From: an uncultured Spartobacteria bacterium
GTDB lineage: Bacteria > Verrucomicrobiota > Verrucomicrobiia > Chthoniobacterales > UBA6821
Assembly (NCBI GenBank): GCA_903868795.1
Contig: CAIPWR010000095.1
Location: 1 to 46,923 of the forward strand
DNA: 46,923 bases
Reading direction: 5' to 3'
The notes under the pieces were generated by a model. That model was given only the letters and a program-made list of their open reading frames with translations, was not told where the DNA came from and searched no databases. The stretch's first letter is position 1. Each line of letters opens with the position of its first letter. Positions 33,445-42,744 of the stretch are shown here, in pieces. Made by a program: the position numbers and the translations under genes.

Positions 33445-36400
33445 ATGATCTCCATGCTTCCCAACCACGAATCGGATTCCCTCCTGAGGGAGCTTTTCTC
33501 CCGCCGCATCGCCCTGCTCGACGGAGCGATGGGAACCATGATCCAGCGTCATCCGCTGACGGAGGAGGACTTCCGAGGCGAGCGCTTCAAGGATCACGGG
33601 CATGACCTCAAGGGGAACAACGACATCCTCTCGATTACGCGTCCTGATGTGATCAAGGGGATCCATCGTGCCTACTTCGAGGGGGGGAGCGATATCGTCG
33701 AGACGAATACCTTCAGCACTACGACCGTCTCTCAGGCCGACTACGCCTTGGAGGATGCGGTTCGTGAGATCAATCTTGCCGGTGCCAAGGTGGCCCGTGA
33801 AGCGGCCGATGAATTCATGGCGGCGAATCCGGGACGCAAGGTCTTCGTCGCCGGATCGGTAGGGCCGACCAATCGTACCGCCTCGATGTCGCCGGATGTG
33901 AATAATCCCGGCTACCGCGCCGTGACCTTTGATGGGTTGGTGATTTCTTATGCCGAGCAGATTGAGGCATTGCTCGACGGTGGAGTCGATCTCCTCCTGC
34001 TTGAGACGGTCTTTGACACCCTGAATCTCAAGGCCGCGATCTTTGCCTGCGAGGAGGTCTTTGAGAGGCGCGGAATGCGCTGGCCGATCATTCTCTCGGT
34101 CACAATCACCGATGCCTCGGGTCGTACTCTCTCCGGTCAGACCGTGGAAGCCTTTTGGAATTCTGTCCGACACTCCAAGCCCCTCGCCGTCGGTATCAAC
34201 TGCGCGCTTGGTGCTGCCGAGATGCGTCCCTATATCGAGGAGCTCTCGCGCATCGCCGACTGCTACATCAGCTGTTACCCGAATGCCGGCTTGCCGAATG
34301 CTTTCGGCGGCTACGATCAGTCGGCCTTCGAGATGGCGGCGCTGGTGGCTGACTTTGCCTCCGAGGGGTGGATCAATGTGGTTGGTGGTTGCTGCGGTTC
34401 CACACCCGAGCATATCGCGGCGATCGCAGAGGCGGTCCGTCCTCATCCTCCACGCAAGCCCTCGACTCCTTCCCCGGCAACCCGTCTGAGCGGACTTGAG
34501 GCTCTGACGATCGAGAAGGGAAGTTCATTTATGATGGTCGGTGAGCGGACGAATGTCACCGGATCACCCCGCTTCTCGAAGCTCATTATCGCGGGTGATT
34601 ACGAGACAGCCCTCTCCGTGGCCCGACAGCAGGTCGAGAGCGGTGCCAATATCCTCGATGTGAATGTCGACGAGGGGATGCTCGACAGCGAGGCTGTGAT
34701 GGAGACCTTCCTGAACCTGCTCGCCGCCGATCCCGAGATCAGCCGCGTGCCGATCATGATCGACAGCTCGAAGTGGTCGGTCCTCGAGAAGGGGGTGAAG
34801 TGCCTTCAGGGTAAATGCGTCCTCAACTCCATCAGCCTCAAGGATGGCGAGGAGACCTTCCTCAAGCGTGCCCGTCTTGCCCAGCGCTACGGCGCCGCGG
34901 TGATCGTTATGGCCTTCGACGAGGAGGGGCAGGCTGCAACCAAGGATGATAAGGTTCGCATCTGCACCCGCGCGTACCGACTGCTGGTTGACAAGATCGG
35001 TTTCGATCCCGAGGACATCATCTTCGATCCGAATATCCTGACGGTCGCTACCGGCATCGAGGAGCACAATAACTACGCGGTCGATTTCATCGAAGCGGTC
35101 CGTGAGATCAAGGCAACCCTCCCCGGAGCTAAAACCAGTGGCGGTCTGAGCAATATCTCCTTCTCCTTCCGGGGCAACAATCCCGTGCGGGAGGCGATGC
35201 ACTCTGCCTTCCTTTTTCATGCGATCCAAGCCGGCCTCGACATGGCGATCGTGAATGCAGGGATGCTGGAGGTTTACGAGGAGATCAATCCGGAACTCCT
35301 CACGATGGTCGAGGATGTGCTCCTGAACCGTCGTCCCGATGCCACGGAGCGTCTGGTCGATTTTGCCGAAGGACTGAAAGCCGCCGGCAGCGATGTCAAA
35401 GAGCAGAAGACCGAGCAGGCCTGGCGTTTAGGCACCGTCGAGGAGCGTCTCCAGCACGCCCTGATCAAGGGAATCGTGGATTACATCGATGAGGATACCG
35501 AGGAGGCCCGTGAGAAACTCGGCCGTCCTCTGCTGGTCATCGAGGGGCCCCTCATGGACGGGATGCGTGTCGTCGGCGATCTCTTCGGCGCTGGCAAGAT
35601 GTTCCTTCCCCAGGTGGTGAAAAGCGCGCGCGTGATGAAGAAGGCGGTCGCCTACCTGACTCCCTTTATGGAGGCCGAGAAGGCGGCAGCAGCCGATACC
35701 TCTTCTGCATCAAAGATCCTCATGGCCACGGTGAAGGGGGATGTTCACGACATCGGTAAGAACATCGTCGGCGTCGTCCTGGCCTGCAACGGCTACGAAG
35801 TCGTCGACCTCGGTGTCATGGTTCCGTGCGACAAGATCCTCGCCGCTGCCAAGGAGCAGAAGGTCGACATCATCGGCCTCAGCGGACTCATCACCCCATC
35901 ACTTGACGAGATGGTCCATGTCGCCCGCGAGATGAAGCGTGCGAATTTCGATATTCCCCTCCTGATCGGTGGAGCAACCACGAGCCCCGCCCACACCGCG
36001 GTGAAGATCGCCGGGGAGTATGGCCATCCCGTGATCCATGTGCTCGATGCCTCCCGTGTCGTGGGAGTCGCCGCGGAACTCCTCTCCGAGGATCGCAAGG
36101 AGGCCTACCATCTCCAGGTCGAGGCGAATCACAAGCGACTCCGCGAGGAGCATGCCGGCAAGCGAGCCAAGGGGGATCTCCTTCCCCTTGAGGTCGCCCG
36201 AGAAAACATCACCCCGATCGATTGGAGTACAGCTGATCTCGCCATTCCTGAGAAGACGGGTGTGCTAACCTTCGACGAGATCCCGCTGGCTGAGCTGGTG
36301 GAGTATTTCGACTGGTCACCCTTCTTTGCAGCCTGGGAAATGCGCGGTCGCTACCCCGGCCTGCTGTCGGATCCCGAGATCGGGGCTCAGGCCACCGAGC

Positions 36401-37200
36401 TTCATAAAGATGCGCTGAAGGTGCTTGAGACCATTGTGGCTGAGAAGCGCTTCCGAGTACGTGGAGTCTGCGGCTTTTGGCCCGCTAATCGCGTCGGTGA
36501 CGATGTCGAGCTCTACGCCGATGCTGAGCGCTCCTCGGTGATCGGGAAGTTCCACATGCTGCGTCAGCAGAACAAGAAACCTGCCAGCCAGCCGAACTAT
36601 TCCCTGGCTGATTTCATTGCTCCGCGTGATTCCGGCAGGATCGACACCATCGGAGGATTTGCCGTCACGGCAGGCCCTGAAGTCGGCGAGTATGCCGAGT
36701 CGTTTGAGAAGCAGCACGACGACTACACCGCCCTCCTCGTGAAGGCGTTGGGTGATCGCTTTGCCGAGGCCGCCGCCGAGTGGCTCCACAAGCAGGCCCG
36801 TGACCTCTGGGGCTTCGGCCGCACGGAGAACCTCACCAAGGAGGAATTCATCCGGGAGAAGTACCGCGGGATCCGTCCCGCCGCAGGCTACCCAGCCGGG
36901 CCTGACCACACCGAGAAGTGGGAACTGTTTCGCCTGCTCGATGCCACAAAGCACACCGGAATCACCCTGACCGAGAGCCTCGCAATGAATCCCGCCAGCT
37001 CCGTTTCCGGCCTCTACTTTGCCGCTCCCGAGTCCCGCTACTTCGCGGTCGGCAAACTCGGCCGCGACCAGATCGAGGATTATGCGAAGCGCAAGGGGAT
37101 GCCCGTGGCCGAGGTGGAAAAGTGGTTGGGTCCTTACCTGCAATATGATCCGGATGCGGAGCTTGTCGGGGTTTGTATGCCTGGCGTCCTCAACTCCTAG
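33445..37200 (+). CDS. metH: Cobalamin-dependent methionine synthase
   Basis: Transfers a methyl group from methyltetrahydrofolate to homocysteine through cobalamin. All four modules are present: the homocysteine domain ([11 protein letters not shown], zinc Cys pair in [11 protein letters not shown]), the pterin domain ([12 protein letters not shown]), the cobalamin domain ([19 protein letters not shown] with the DxHxxG cobalt-ligating His, then [14 protein letters not shown]), and the SAM-dependent activation domain ([25 protein letters not shown]). Length from ATG 33445 is 1251, near E. coli's 1227. ATG 33454 is an alternative, and the frame is open to 33343 but overlaps the divergent hydrolase gene. 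The upstream gap is too short for a cobalamin or SAM riboswitch. Confidence 0.97.
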   Translation: MISMLPNHESDSLLRELFSRRIALLDGAMGTMIQRHPLTEEDFRGERFKDHGHDLKGNNDILSITRPDVIKGIHRAYFEGGSDIVETNTFSTTTVSQADYALEDAVREINLAGAKVAREAADEFMAANPGRKVFVAGSVGPTNRTASMSPDVNNPGYRAVTFDGLVISYAEQIEALLDGGVDLLLLETVFDTLNLKAAIFACEEVFERRGMRWPIILSVTITDASGRTLSGQTVEAFWNSVRHSKPLAVGINCALGAAEMRPYIEELSRIADCYISCYPNAGLPNAFGGYDQSAFEMAALVADFASEGWINVVGGCCGSTPEHIAAIAEAVRPHPPRKPSTPSPATRLSGLEALTIEKGSSFMMVGERTNVTGSPRFSKLIIAGDYETALSVARQQVESGANILDVNVDEGMLDSEAVMETFLNLLAADPEISRVPIMIDSSKWSVLEKGVKCLQGKCVLNSISLKDGEETFLKRARLAQRYGAAVIVMAFDEEGQAATKDDKVRICTRAYRLLVDKIGFDPEDIIFDPNILTVATGIEEHNNYAVDFIEAVREIKATLPGAKTSGGLSNISFSFRGNNPVREAMHSAFLFHAIQAGLDMAIVNAGMLEVYEEINPELLTMVEDVLLNRRPDATERLVDFAEGLKAAGSDVKEQKTEQAWRLGTVEERLQHALIKGIVDYIDEDTEEAREKLGRPLLVIEGPLMDGMRVVGDLFGAGKMFLPQVVKSARVMKKAVAYLTPFMEAEKAAAADTSSASKILMATVKGDVHDIGKNIVGVVLACNGYEVVDLGVMVPCDKILAAAKEQKVDIIGLSGLITPSLDEMVHVAREMKRANFDIPLLIGGATTSPAHTAVKIAGEYGHPVIHVLDASRVVGVAAELLSEDRKEAYHLQVEANHKRLREEHAGKRAKGDLLPLEVARENITPIDWSTADLAIPEKTGVLTFDEIPLAELVEYFDWSPFFAAWEMRGRYPGLLSDPEIGAQATELHKDALKVLETIVAEKRFRVRGVCGFWPANRVGDDVELYADAERSSVIGKFHMLRQQNKKPASQPNYSLADFIAPRDSGRIDTIGGFAVTAGPEVGEYAESFEKQHDDYTALLVKALGDRFAEAAAEWLHKQARDLWGFGRTENLTKEEFIREKYRGIRPAAGYPAGPDHTEKWELFRLLDATKHTGITLTESLAMNPASSVSGLYFAAPESRYFAVGKLGRDQIEDYAKRKGMPVAEVEKWLGPYLQYDPDAELVGVCMPGVLNS

Positions 37201-37306
37201 GAGAGGCTCGCGATATTAAATGGCACTTTGCTCCCACAAAGCGGTGCCACCCTACGGGTTCCGCTGCGTGGGTTCGACCGCGTGACTCTCGAGTCACTTG
37301 GTTCCA

Positions 37307-37329
37307 GCATATGCGGGATCGGTCTGCCT
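37307..37329. repeat. 23-bp direct repeat, left of HepT/MntA
   Basis: GCATATGCGGGATCGG followed by TCTGCCT. It matches 38111-38133 in the same orientation at 20 of 23 positions, so the pair flanks the toxin-antitoxin genes about 800 bp apart. A perfect palindrome GTGACTC-TC-GAGTCAC lies just to the left (about 37281-37296). Confidence 0.5.
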
Positions 37330-37390
37330 GCTTCCTCTTGCATTCTTTCCCCGTGTTGACGCCATGTGTTGTCGGGGGTAAGAGTGTGGG

Positions 37391-37711
37391 ATGAATCCCG
37401 CGTTCGACGATCTTCTCACCCGTAACCGAGAGTCGCTGAGGGAATTGTGCCATGCCCAGCGGGTGCAGGAGTTGGAGATCTTCGGTTCAGCGACCACAGC
37501 CGATTTCAATCCCGAGAGGAGCGATCTAGATTTTCTCGTGGAGTTTCAGGATCCCGATCGTCCCGGAATCGCCGACCGCTTCCTTTGCCTTGCTGAAGGA
37601 CTTGAGCGGATTTTTCAGCGCAATGTGGATCTTGTGACCCGGAGGTCACTGAAGAACCCTTTCTTCATCGGGGCGGTCAACCGCTCCAAACAGCTCGTCT
37701 ATGCAGGATGA
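37391..37711 (+). CDS. mntA: MntA-type nucleotidyltransferase antitoxin
   Basis: A 106-residue minimal nucleotidyltransferase. The active-site pattern is FGSATTADFNPERSDLDFLVEF: G32-S33 and the two aspartates D45 and D47, with a third acid expected in NVDLV. Characterised MntA antitoxins neutralise the partner HEPN RNase by transferring AMP units to a tyrosine. The stop overlaps the start of the HepT gene by 11 bp, the usual order for this toxin-antitoxin type. A possible promoter (TTGACG, 17 nt, TAAGAG) lies just upstream at about 37354-37382. Flanking 23-bp direct repeats suggest the pair arrived as a module. Confidence 0.88.
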   Translation: MNPAFDDLLTRNRESLRELCHAQRVQELEIFGSATTADFNPERSDLDFLVEFQDPDRPGIADRFLCLAEGLERIFQRNVDLVTRRSLKNPFFIGAVNRSKQLVYAG

Positions 37712-38036
37712 GGCACTCAAGCTCCTGACGGATATCCGTGAGGCATTGGAGGAGCTCGACGGCTTCACTGCTGGGATTGATCTTCCAGCCTATGAAGCAG
37801 ATTCGATGCGGAGGGCGGCGGTAGAGCGCAAGTTCGAGATCATTGGCGAGGCCTGCAATCGGCTTTCTCTCCGAGATGAAGAAGTCTTCGAGAAAATTAC
37901 CCATGCCCCGCAAATCATTGGATTCCGTAATCGGTTGATACACGGATACGACGCCGTGGATCATGCGATCGTCTGGGATGTCGTGAAGCACAAACTACCC
38001 CTGCTCAAGACAGAGGTGGATTCCTTGCTTGGATAA
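37701..38036 (+). CDS. hepT: HepT-type HEPN ribonuclease toxin (DUF86)
   Basis: A 111-residue all-helical HEPN protein. The catalytic motif R-x4-H-x-Y is intact: R76, H81 and Y83 in RNRLIHGY. In characterised HepT the Arg and His make the RNase site, and the Tyr is the residue AMPylated by MntA, so toxin and control site both appear functional. The helix with AVERKFEIIGEACNRL is a DUF86 hallmark. It begins inside the 3' end of the antitoxin gene. The region after it is non-coding and repeat-rich for about 630 bp. Confidence 0.88.
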   Translation: MQDEALKLLTDIREALEELDGFTAGIDLPAYEADSMRRAAVERKFEIIGEACNRLSLRDEEVFEKITHAPQIIGFRNRLIHGYDAVDHAIVWDVVKHKLPLLKTEVDSLLG

Positions 38037-38362
38037 TACAAGTTGGTAAAGGGAATACATCCTGTCTCATTCCTCTGCGTTCTCCGCGCCCTTGTCCTCA
38101 GGCTCTCCCCGCATTTGCCGGATCGGGCTGCCTTTGGCATGACTACCTCCCCCTCCCGGCAGGAGGTTTGCGCGAGGCATTTCAGTTTTTCCCCTTTCTG
38201 AACTGGCTTACTCGACCGTTGCTTTGCATTTGACTCGGGCTCTCCCGAGTCGCTCGCCCCTTTCAGGGACTGCTTTGCAGTCTTATAAGCTCCCGCCAGT
38301 CGCTGATTTGTAACGGCTACGGGAGTTCTTCTGCGCCTGTTCCGAAGGGCTTGGACCAACGT
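38037..38362. other. Non-coding, hairpin-rich region after HepT
   Basis: No supportable gene. It contains the second 23-bp direct repeat (38111-38133) and several perfect small palindromes: GACTCGGG-CTCT-CCCGAGTC near 38231-38250, GACTGC-TTT-GCAGTC near 38268-38282, and CTCCCG/CGGGAG arms near 38290-38331. A minus-strand open frame crosses the stretch but has no codon pattern, start or family that I would defend. The composition suggests decayed mobile or repeat DNA. Confidence 0.5.
38111..38133. repeat. 23-bp direct repeat, right of HepT/MntA
   Basis: GCATTTGCCGGATCGG followed by GCTGCCT, 20 of 23 identical to 37307-37329. With the left copy it brackets the toxin-antitoxin pair. Confidence 0.5.
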
Positions 38363-38672
38363 TTAAACCCAGATTTTGCGATAGCGGCGGGTTAACAGAT
38401 TCGAATCTCTCACCTGAAAGGTGAGTCTCTACCGAGTTAAAATGTGAAAAAGTTAGAACGTTAAAATGGACTGCAAGAAAGCCATTCCTCCATGCGCTTC
38501 ATGCTCTCCATGGTAAATTTCTTACAACCTTGGTTGTCGTACTTGGTTGTTGGGCGATCAGTGAGGCTCTAGAAAGGTGGTCGTAGATCCACTTTTTAAC
38601 CTTGTAACGATTTTAACCTTTTAACCCATTCCCCATTCTAGGCGTCGGCTTTTAATGCAATTTTTGGGTTAA
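38363..38672. repeat. Structured dispersed repeat, family B copy 2
   Basis: About 310 bp, related to 27937-28222. The left end TTAAACCCAGATTTTGCGATAGCG and right end TTAATGCAATTTTTGGGTTAA are inverted with respect to each other. The internal hairpin is CTCACCT-GAA-AGGTGAG here against TTCACC-TAGAT-GGTGA in copy 1, so the stem is kept while bases differ. Inner AT-rich arms (GAGTTAAAATG... and ...CGATTTTAACC) also pair. The right end covers the TAA stop of the PIN toxin gene. Confidence 0.65.
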
Positions 38673-39097
38673 ACCCTCCGCAGGAAGTCCGCGGGGCTCA
38701 GGATGCGGATTCCTTCGTAGGTCTTGAGGGCTAGAAGGTGCTTTTTGTCACCGCTGATAATGCAGTCGGCTTCTGCCGCGAGGGCTGCCTCTAGGATTTT
38801 CTCATCGTCGGGATCGATAGTCGCTCCGGTGGCCCGATGTGAAGGGAAGACCAGTTCGGCAGCATCGCCTAGGGCCGCCACCCATTCCACGGGAGTGATT
38901 GCGGGATAGTCGGCACGCAGTTCGTCCATAGTTTCATGGTATTCGGCCAGGATTTGCGGACTGATCACGGCTTCGTATTTTCTCTCCGCCCATGCAGCGA
39001 GGCATTGAAAGGGTGAACCTTTCCAAAAGGCGGCGCTTACCACCACGTTCGTGTCGAAAACAACCCGCAGTGCGGGTGACTTAGGAGGCCTTGGCAC
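38669..39097 (-). CDS. PIN-domain toxin (VapC-like, PF13470/TIGR00305 type)
   Basis: A 142-residue putative ribonuclease. The acidic PIN residues are present: D15 in VVFDTNVVVSA, a Glu in ILAEYHETM, DPDDEKILEAA and ISGDKKHLL. The ending RILSPADFL is characteristic of the family. It starts with GTG and overlaps the antitoxin gene by 17 bp, so translation is coupled. The TAA stop is inside the right end of family B repeat copy 2, which may therefore shape its mRNA 3' end. Toxicity is inferred from family and pairing only. Confidence 0.85.
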   Translation of the reverse strand: MPRPPKSPALRVVFDTNVVVSAAFWKGSPFQCLAAWAERKYEAVISPQILAEYHETMDELRADYPAITPVEWVAALGDAAELVFPSHRATGATIDPDDEKILEAALAAEADCIISGDKKHLLALKTYEGIRILSPADFLRRV

Positions 39098-39341
39098 GAC
39101 GACGAACCCTTGTGATGGACTGGGCGACGTTGGCTTCGTCCTTTGCCGTCATTTGTGGAAGATTACGGCCACTAAGCAGGAGAGCTCTCACCCGCGAGGG
39201 GGTCAAGGACTGGCGCTTCCGCATCACGATGAGACCACCCGAGTATCCGACATCAAGTTGATCGCCGGTTTTGATCCGTGCCATTTCCCGGATGGAGCTA
39301 GGAATCACTGTCTGCCCTTTGACTGATACTGTAGTAAGCAT
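39081..39341 (-). CDS. AbrB/MazE-type antitoxin
   Basis: An 86-residue protein. The N-terminal swapped-hairpin DNA-binding domain is plain: TVSVKGQTVIPSSIREMARIKTGDQLDVGY (the K-G-Q-x-x-I-P motif). The C-terminal half, which should wrap the PIN toxin, is basic and helical. It is first in the pair and overlaps the toxin start. A perfect -35 (TTGACA on the minus strand, 39376-39371) and a palindrome containing ATTCGAAT lie immediately upstream, consistent with autorepression by the complex. Confidence 0.88.
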   Translation of the reverse strand: MLTTVSVKGQTVIPSSIREMARIKTGDQLDVGYSGGLIVMRKRQSLTPSRVRALLLSGRNLPQMTAKDEANVAQSITRVRRRAKAS

Positions 39342-39343
39342 AA

Positions 39344-39376
39344 AGTAAGATTCGAATTACTAATCCGAAATGTCAA
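39344..39376 (-). promoter_or_regulatory. Promoter and operator candidate for the AbrB/PIN pair
   Basis: On the minus strand: TTGACA at 39376-39371, then about 17 nt to a weak -10 (GAATCT). The spacer/-10 area holds the palindrome ATTCGAAT (39350-39357) with near-symmetric flanks AGTA and TACT. An AbrB dimer bound here would block the promoter. Confidence 0.45.
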
Positions 39377-39433
39377 GTGGGAGCTAAATTTTGACTAAAA
39401 GCCTAAAGCCTCAACCGCTAACAGCCTCGCTTT

Positions 39434-40990
39434 CTACATCAACGTGGCGCCCATTTCCGCAAGCGGTGACCTCTCGCCCTTGGTGAGGGAGATGTGGGCG
39501 GTCAGTTTTTGGCCGCGGAGTTTGTTACGGGTGTGGACGAGGCCATTGGAGCGGCGGTCGACGTAGGGATTGTCGATCTGGGCGGGGTCGCCGACCATGA
39601 CGAGCTTGGAGCCCTTCGACATGCGGGTGACGACGGTCTTGGCCTCGAGCGGGGTCAGTTGCTGGGCCTCGTCGAGGACGAAGAAGCGGTTCGGGATAGA
39701 TCGGCCGCGGATGTAGCAGAGGGCCTCGATCTCGAGGAGTCCGCGCTGGATGAGCTGCTCGTAAGGCTTGAGTGGTGTCTGGCCTCCCCCGTTGCCGTTA
39801 TCCTGCTGCTGGACGGACTGTTTTTTCTGCTTCTTGCGCTCGGAGGCGTGGGGAGCCCCCGGGCCTTCGTTCCGCTGAGGATGGAGGGGAAGGAGTACCT
39901 CGAAGGCGTCGTAGATCGACTGGAGCCAGGGGTGGAGCTTCTCGTTGAGTGTGCCGGGGAGGAATCCGAGGGTGTCTCCCATGGCGACCACGGGGCGGCT
40001 GACGGTCATGCCATTGTACTCGCGCTGTCCGGTGAGGTAGAGTCCCGCGGCCACGGCCATGAGGGTCTTGCCGGTTCCCGCCTGGCCATAGCAGGTGATC
40101 AGCGAGATGGAGGGGTCGAGCAGGGCGTCGAGGAAGCAGAGTTGTCCGAGATTCGCCGGGCGGAGTTCGATGCCGCGAGGCATCTGGAGACTCTGGGGAA
40201 CCTTCAGGCGCTGGAAGTGGCCGTTACCGATATGGCGGGCGGGCATGAGCTTCTGCTCTGAGGCCTCGAGGAGGACATATTCGTTGATCTCGAGTTTGCC
40301 GGTGCGGCTCTCCTCAAGATCGATGCTCTGGGCGCTTCCGAAGCGTTGGAGTTCATGGGCTTCGACCTTGATCTTCCGGATCTCACCCTCCTCGGCATCT
40401 TCAGCGGAGACCTTGTCGTTGAGGTAATCCTGGCAGGTGATACCAAGGGCCATCGCCTTGAGTTGCATGTTCAGGTCCTTGGTGATGAGGATCGCTGGGG
40501 TCTTATCCTGCTCCTGAACAGCGAGGCAGGCAGCCATGATCTTGTGATCGACCTGATTCTTGTCGGGGAAGATCTCGGTGAATCTCCTGATCGCTGCGGA
40601 GGGACGATCCGTATTCAACGCATCATTGATAAAGATACGAACGGTGCCTCCTCCTGCCGTGGGGACGCCGCTGATTACCTTCTTGGTCTGATGATCAAAG
40701 GTCTGGGTCAGGAAGCGGTGGACGGTGCGGGCATTGGCGCCGCGTTCGGTCTGCTCGTTCTTGAATTTGTCCATCTCACCGAGGACCTCGACCGGAATGA
40801 AGATATGGTTGTTCTCAAAGCGGTTCAGGCAATACGGGTCATGGAGCAGCACATTCGTATCGAGGACGAAGTTCTTCACTGCGCTCGCGTTCTTTTTGAG
40901 TTTCTTTTTGCCGCTGCCCGACCCTGCTTGAGTTGGTGGTAGAAGGATGCTCTGTTCTTCGGAGGTTTCCAGCGGTGCGGTGCGGTGCAT
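39434..40990 (-). CDS. PIN-PhoH fusion ATPase (PhoH2/YlaK type)
   Basis: A 518-residue cytoplasmic protein. The N-terminal PIN domain (about 38-190) opens NFVLDTNVLLHDP with further acids at DHKIMAACLA and ITKDLN. The C-terminal PhoH P-loop ATPase has Walker A CYGQAGTGKTLMA, Walker B FFVLDEAQQLT and the GDPAQIDNPY loop. Characterised PIN-PhoH proteins are RNA helicase-ribonucleases. Between the Walker motifs there is a low-complexity Lys/Gln/Gly insert (KKQKKQSVQQQDNGNGGGQ). I start at ATG 40990; the frame is open to 41074, but that part is not PIN-like. It is divergent from lysA. Confidence 0.92.
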   Translation of the reverse strand: MHRTAPLETSEEQSILLPPTQAGSGSGKKKLKKNASAVKNFVLDTNVLLHDPYCLNRFENNHIFIPVEVLGEMDKFKNEQTERGANARTVHRFLTQTFDHQTKKVISGVPTAGGGTVRIFINDALNTDRPSAAIRRFTEIFPDKNQVDHKIMAACLAVQEQDKTPAILITKDLNMQLKAMALGITCQDYLNDKVSAEDAEEGEIRKIKVEAHELQRFGSAQSIDLEESRTGKLEINEYVLLEASEQKLMPARHIGNGHFQRLKVPQSLQMPRGIELRPANLGQLCFLDALLDPSISLITCYGQAGTGKTLMAVAAGLYLTGQREYNGMTVSRPVVAMGDTLGFLPGTLNEKLHPWLQSIYDAFEVLLPLHPQRNEGPGAPHASERKKQKKQSVQQQDNGNGGGQTPLKPYEQLIQRGLLEIEALCYIRGRSIPNRFFVLDEAQQLTPLEAKTVVTRMSKGSKLVMVGDPAQIDNPYVDRRSNGLVHTRNKLRGQKLTAHISLTKGERSPLAEMGATLM

Positions 40991-41288
40991 GATGGGTGTT
41001 TGTGGGGTGATGAGTTGGGTTATAAAAAAGCGGCTATGAAAAAACGGGGGTGCAGAACCATGGAGAGACGACACTGCCTCTGTGCAATCTCCAACCGGAG
41101 ATGCTTAAACCACACCGAATCAATCTGGTGGCGGGAGTTGCTCAACTCGTCATCTTGTATTGCAGTGGGGGTTGGCATTCACAATCTAAAAATTGTGGCA
41201 TTTTCGTCTTTTTGAAGATTCAGACCACTACGGGTGGTGGCCTTATTTGCCCTTTCGCTTTCTCCTTTTCACCTTTTACAATCACCTG
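40991..41288. other. Divergent intergenic region, PhoH to lysA
   Basis: About 300 bp with no gene that I can support. It holds two small hairpins toward lysA: CACAAT-ctaaaa-ATTGTG near 41180-41197, followed by a T-rich stretch, and ACCAC-TACG-GGTGGT near 41223-41236. Promoters for both divergent genes should be here, but no convincing -35/-10 pair stands out. Confidence 0.4.
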
Positions 41289-42593
41289 ATGCATTCTTTC
41301 CGATATGTCGATGGCTCGCTGAAGTGCGAGGGGGTGGATCTTGAGAAGCTGGCCTCCGAAGTAGGGACGCCCGCCTATGTCTATTCCGCCGAGACGATCC
41401 GCGGAAACTACCGCCGTCTTGATGAGGCACTTGCTCCGCTGGGAGACCGGATGATCTGCTACGCCATGAAGGCTAACGGAAATCTCTCCGTCCTGAACCT
41501 ACTTGCCAAGGAAGGGGCGGGATTTGACATCGTCTCGGGTGGTGAACTCTTCAAGGTGCTCAAGGCTGGTGGCCGCGCTGATCGCTGCACCTTTGCTGGA
41601 GTTGGCAAGACCGCTGCGGAGATCGAGTACGCGCTGCGCCAGGGAATCTACAGTTTCAATGTCGAGTCGGAGGAAGAACTCGAAATGATCAATGCAGTCG
41701 CCGCTAAGGCTGGACTGGTCGCGCCGATTGCCATTCGTGTGAATCCCGATGTCGATGCCCCGACGCACAAGTACATTTCGACCGGCAAGAGTAAGAACAA
41801 GTTCGGCATCGGTCTTGACCGCGCCGCGGCTGTCTATGAGCGGGCCGCCTCCCTACCGAATCTCAAGATCCGTGGTCTGCAGACTCATATCGGCTCCCAG
41901 ATCCTCAAGGCGCCACCCTTTGCTGAAGCGGTCCGTAAACTTACTCCTCTCGTCCTCGAGCTCAAGGCCAAGTACGGACTGGAATTCTTTAGTGTTGGTG
42001 GAGGTGTCGGTATTGTCTACCGGGGAGCCCTCTCCAGCGGCGATGCTGCTTGGTGGAAGGGAAGTGGGGAGAATGGGGAAGGAGACCGTCTTGCTCCCGA
42101 AACCTATGCTGCCGAGGTGATCGAGCCCTTGAAGGCGCTCGGCCTTCGGATTCTCTTCGAGCCTGGGCGCTTTATTGTCGGGAATGCGGGCGTCCTTCTG
42201 ACCTCCGTGCTCTACCGGAAGTCGACGCCGACCAAGAACTTCGTGATCGTTGATGCTGGCATGAATGATCTCATCCGTCCTGCTCTTTATGAGGGATACC
42301 ATGAGATCGAGCCACTGAAGCAGCCCTCCTCAACAGATCTCGAGAGAGTCGATGTGGTCGGGCCTGTCTGTGAGAGCGGTGATTTCTTTGCCCAGGATCG
42401 CGAGGTTCCGGTGCTGGTACCAGGGGATCGGATCGCGCTGATGAGCGCGGGGGCCTACGGATTTGTCATGGCCTCCACTTACAATGCTCGTCCACTGCTT
42501 CCCGAAGTGCTGGTCGAGGGTGACAAGGCAACGATCGTCCGTGCGCGCCAGACTTGGGACGATCTCCTGCTAGGCGAGCGACTTCCAACTTAA
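41289..42593 (+). CDS. lysA: Diaminopimelate decarboxylase
   Basis: PLP enzyme that makes L-lysine from meso-diaminopimelate. The PLP lysine is in ICYAMKANGN; other landmarks are IVSGGELFK, HIGSQI, FEPGRFIVGNAG and GPVCESGDFFA (the substrate-binding Cys-Glu). Length from ATG 41289 is 434. After GGGVGIVYRG there is an unusual insert, SSGDAAWWKGSGENGEGDR, in place of a short loop. The presence of lysA fits DAP-type peptidoglycan. The start has no clear ribosome-binding site. An inverted repeat follows the stop by 40 bp. Confidence 0.96.
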   Translation: MHSFRYVDGSLKCEGVDLEKLASEVGTPAYVYSAETIRGNYRRLDEALAPLGDRMICYAMKANGNLSVLNLLAKEGAGFDIVSGGELFKVLKAGGRADRCTFAGVGKTAAEIEYALRQGIYSFNVESEEELEMINAVAAKAGLVAPIAIRVNPDVDAPTHKYISTGKSKNKFGIGLDRAAAVYERAASLPNLKIRGLQTHIGSQILKAPPFAEAVRKLTPLVLELKAKYGLEFFSVGGGVGIVYRGALSSGDAAWWKGSGENGEGDRLAPETYAAEVIEPLKALGLRILFEPGRFIVGNAGVLLTSVLYRKSTPTKNFVIVDAGMNDLIRPALYEGYHEIEPLKQPSSTDLERVDVVGPVCESGDFFAQDREVPVLVPGDRIALMSAGAYGFVMASTYNARPLLPEVLVEGDKATIVRARQTWDDLLLGERLPT

Positions 42594-42632
42594 TCCCCCT
42601 CGCGGCTTCAGGGCAGTTTGAATGGAGAATTG

Positions 42633-42717
42633 GCCACAAGATGCACAGAAGGCACAGAGTCGTAAGTTAAAGTCGTACGCAATTTCTCTTTTTGTGTTTT
42701 TTTGTGCCTTATGTGGC
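42633..42717. repeat. Imperfect inverted repeat between lysA and a convergent gene
   Basis: GCCACA (42633) pairs with TGTGGC (ending 42717), and AGGCACA (42650-42656) with TGTGCCT (42703-42709), with a T-rich right arm. It may act as a bidirectional terminator between convergent genes. The wording of the arms (cacagaaggcacag) resembles short dispersed repeats known from many environmental genomes; this is memory, not a search. Confidence 0.5.
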
Positions 42718-42744
42718 TACAAATTTTTCGAAAGTTTTTTCTTC

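Noticed and set aside
37961-38359. A 132-codon minus-strand frame after HepT
   Set aside because: It overlaps the HepT gene and crosses several palindromes and the direct repeat. The composition is unlike neighbouring genes and no motif is present.
42633-42717. A third MITE family
   Set aside because: The inverted repeat between lysA and the next gene has imperfect short arms, no target duplication and no second copy in the window, so a terminator is the simpler reading.
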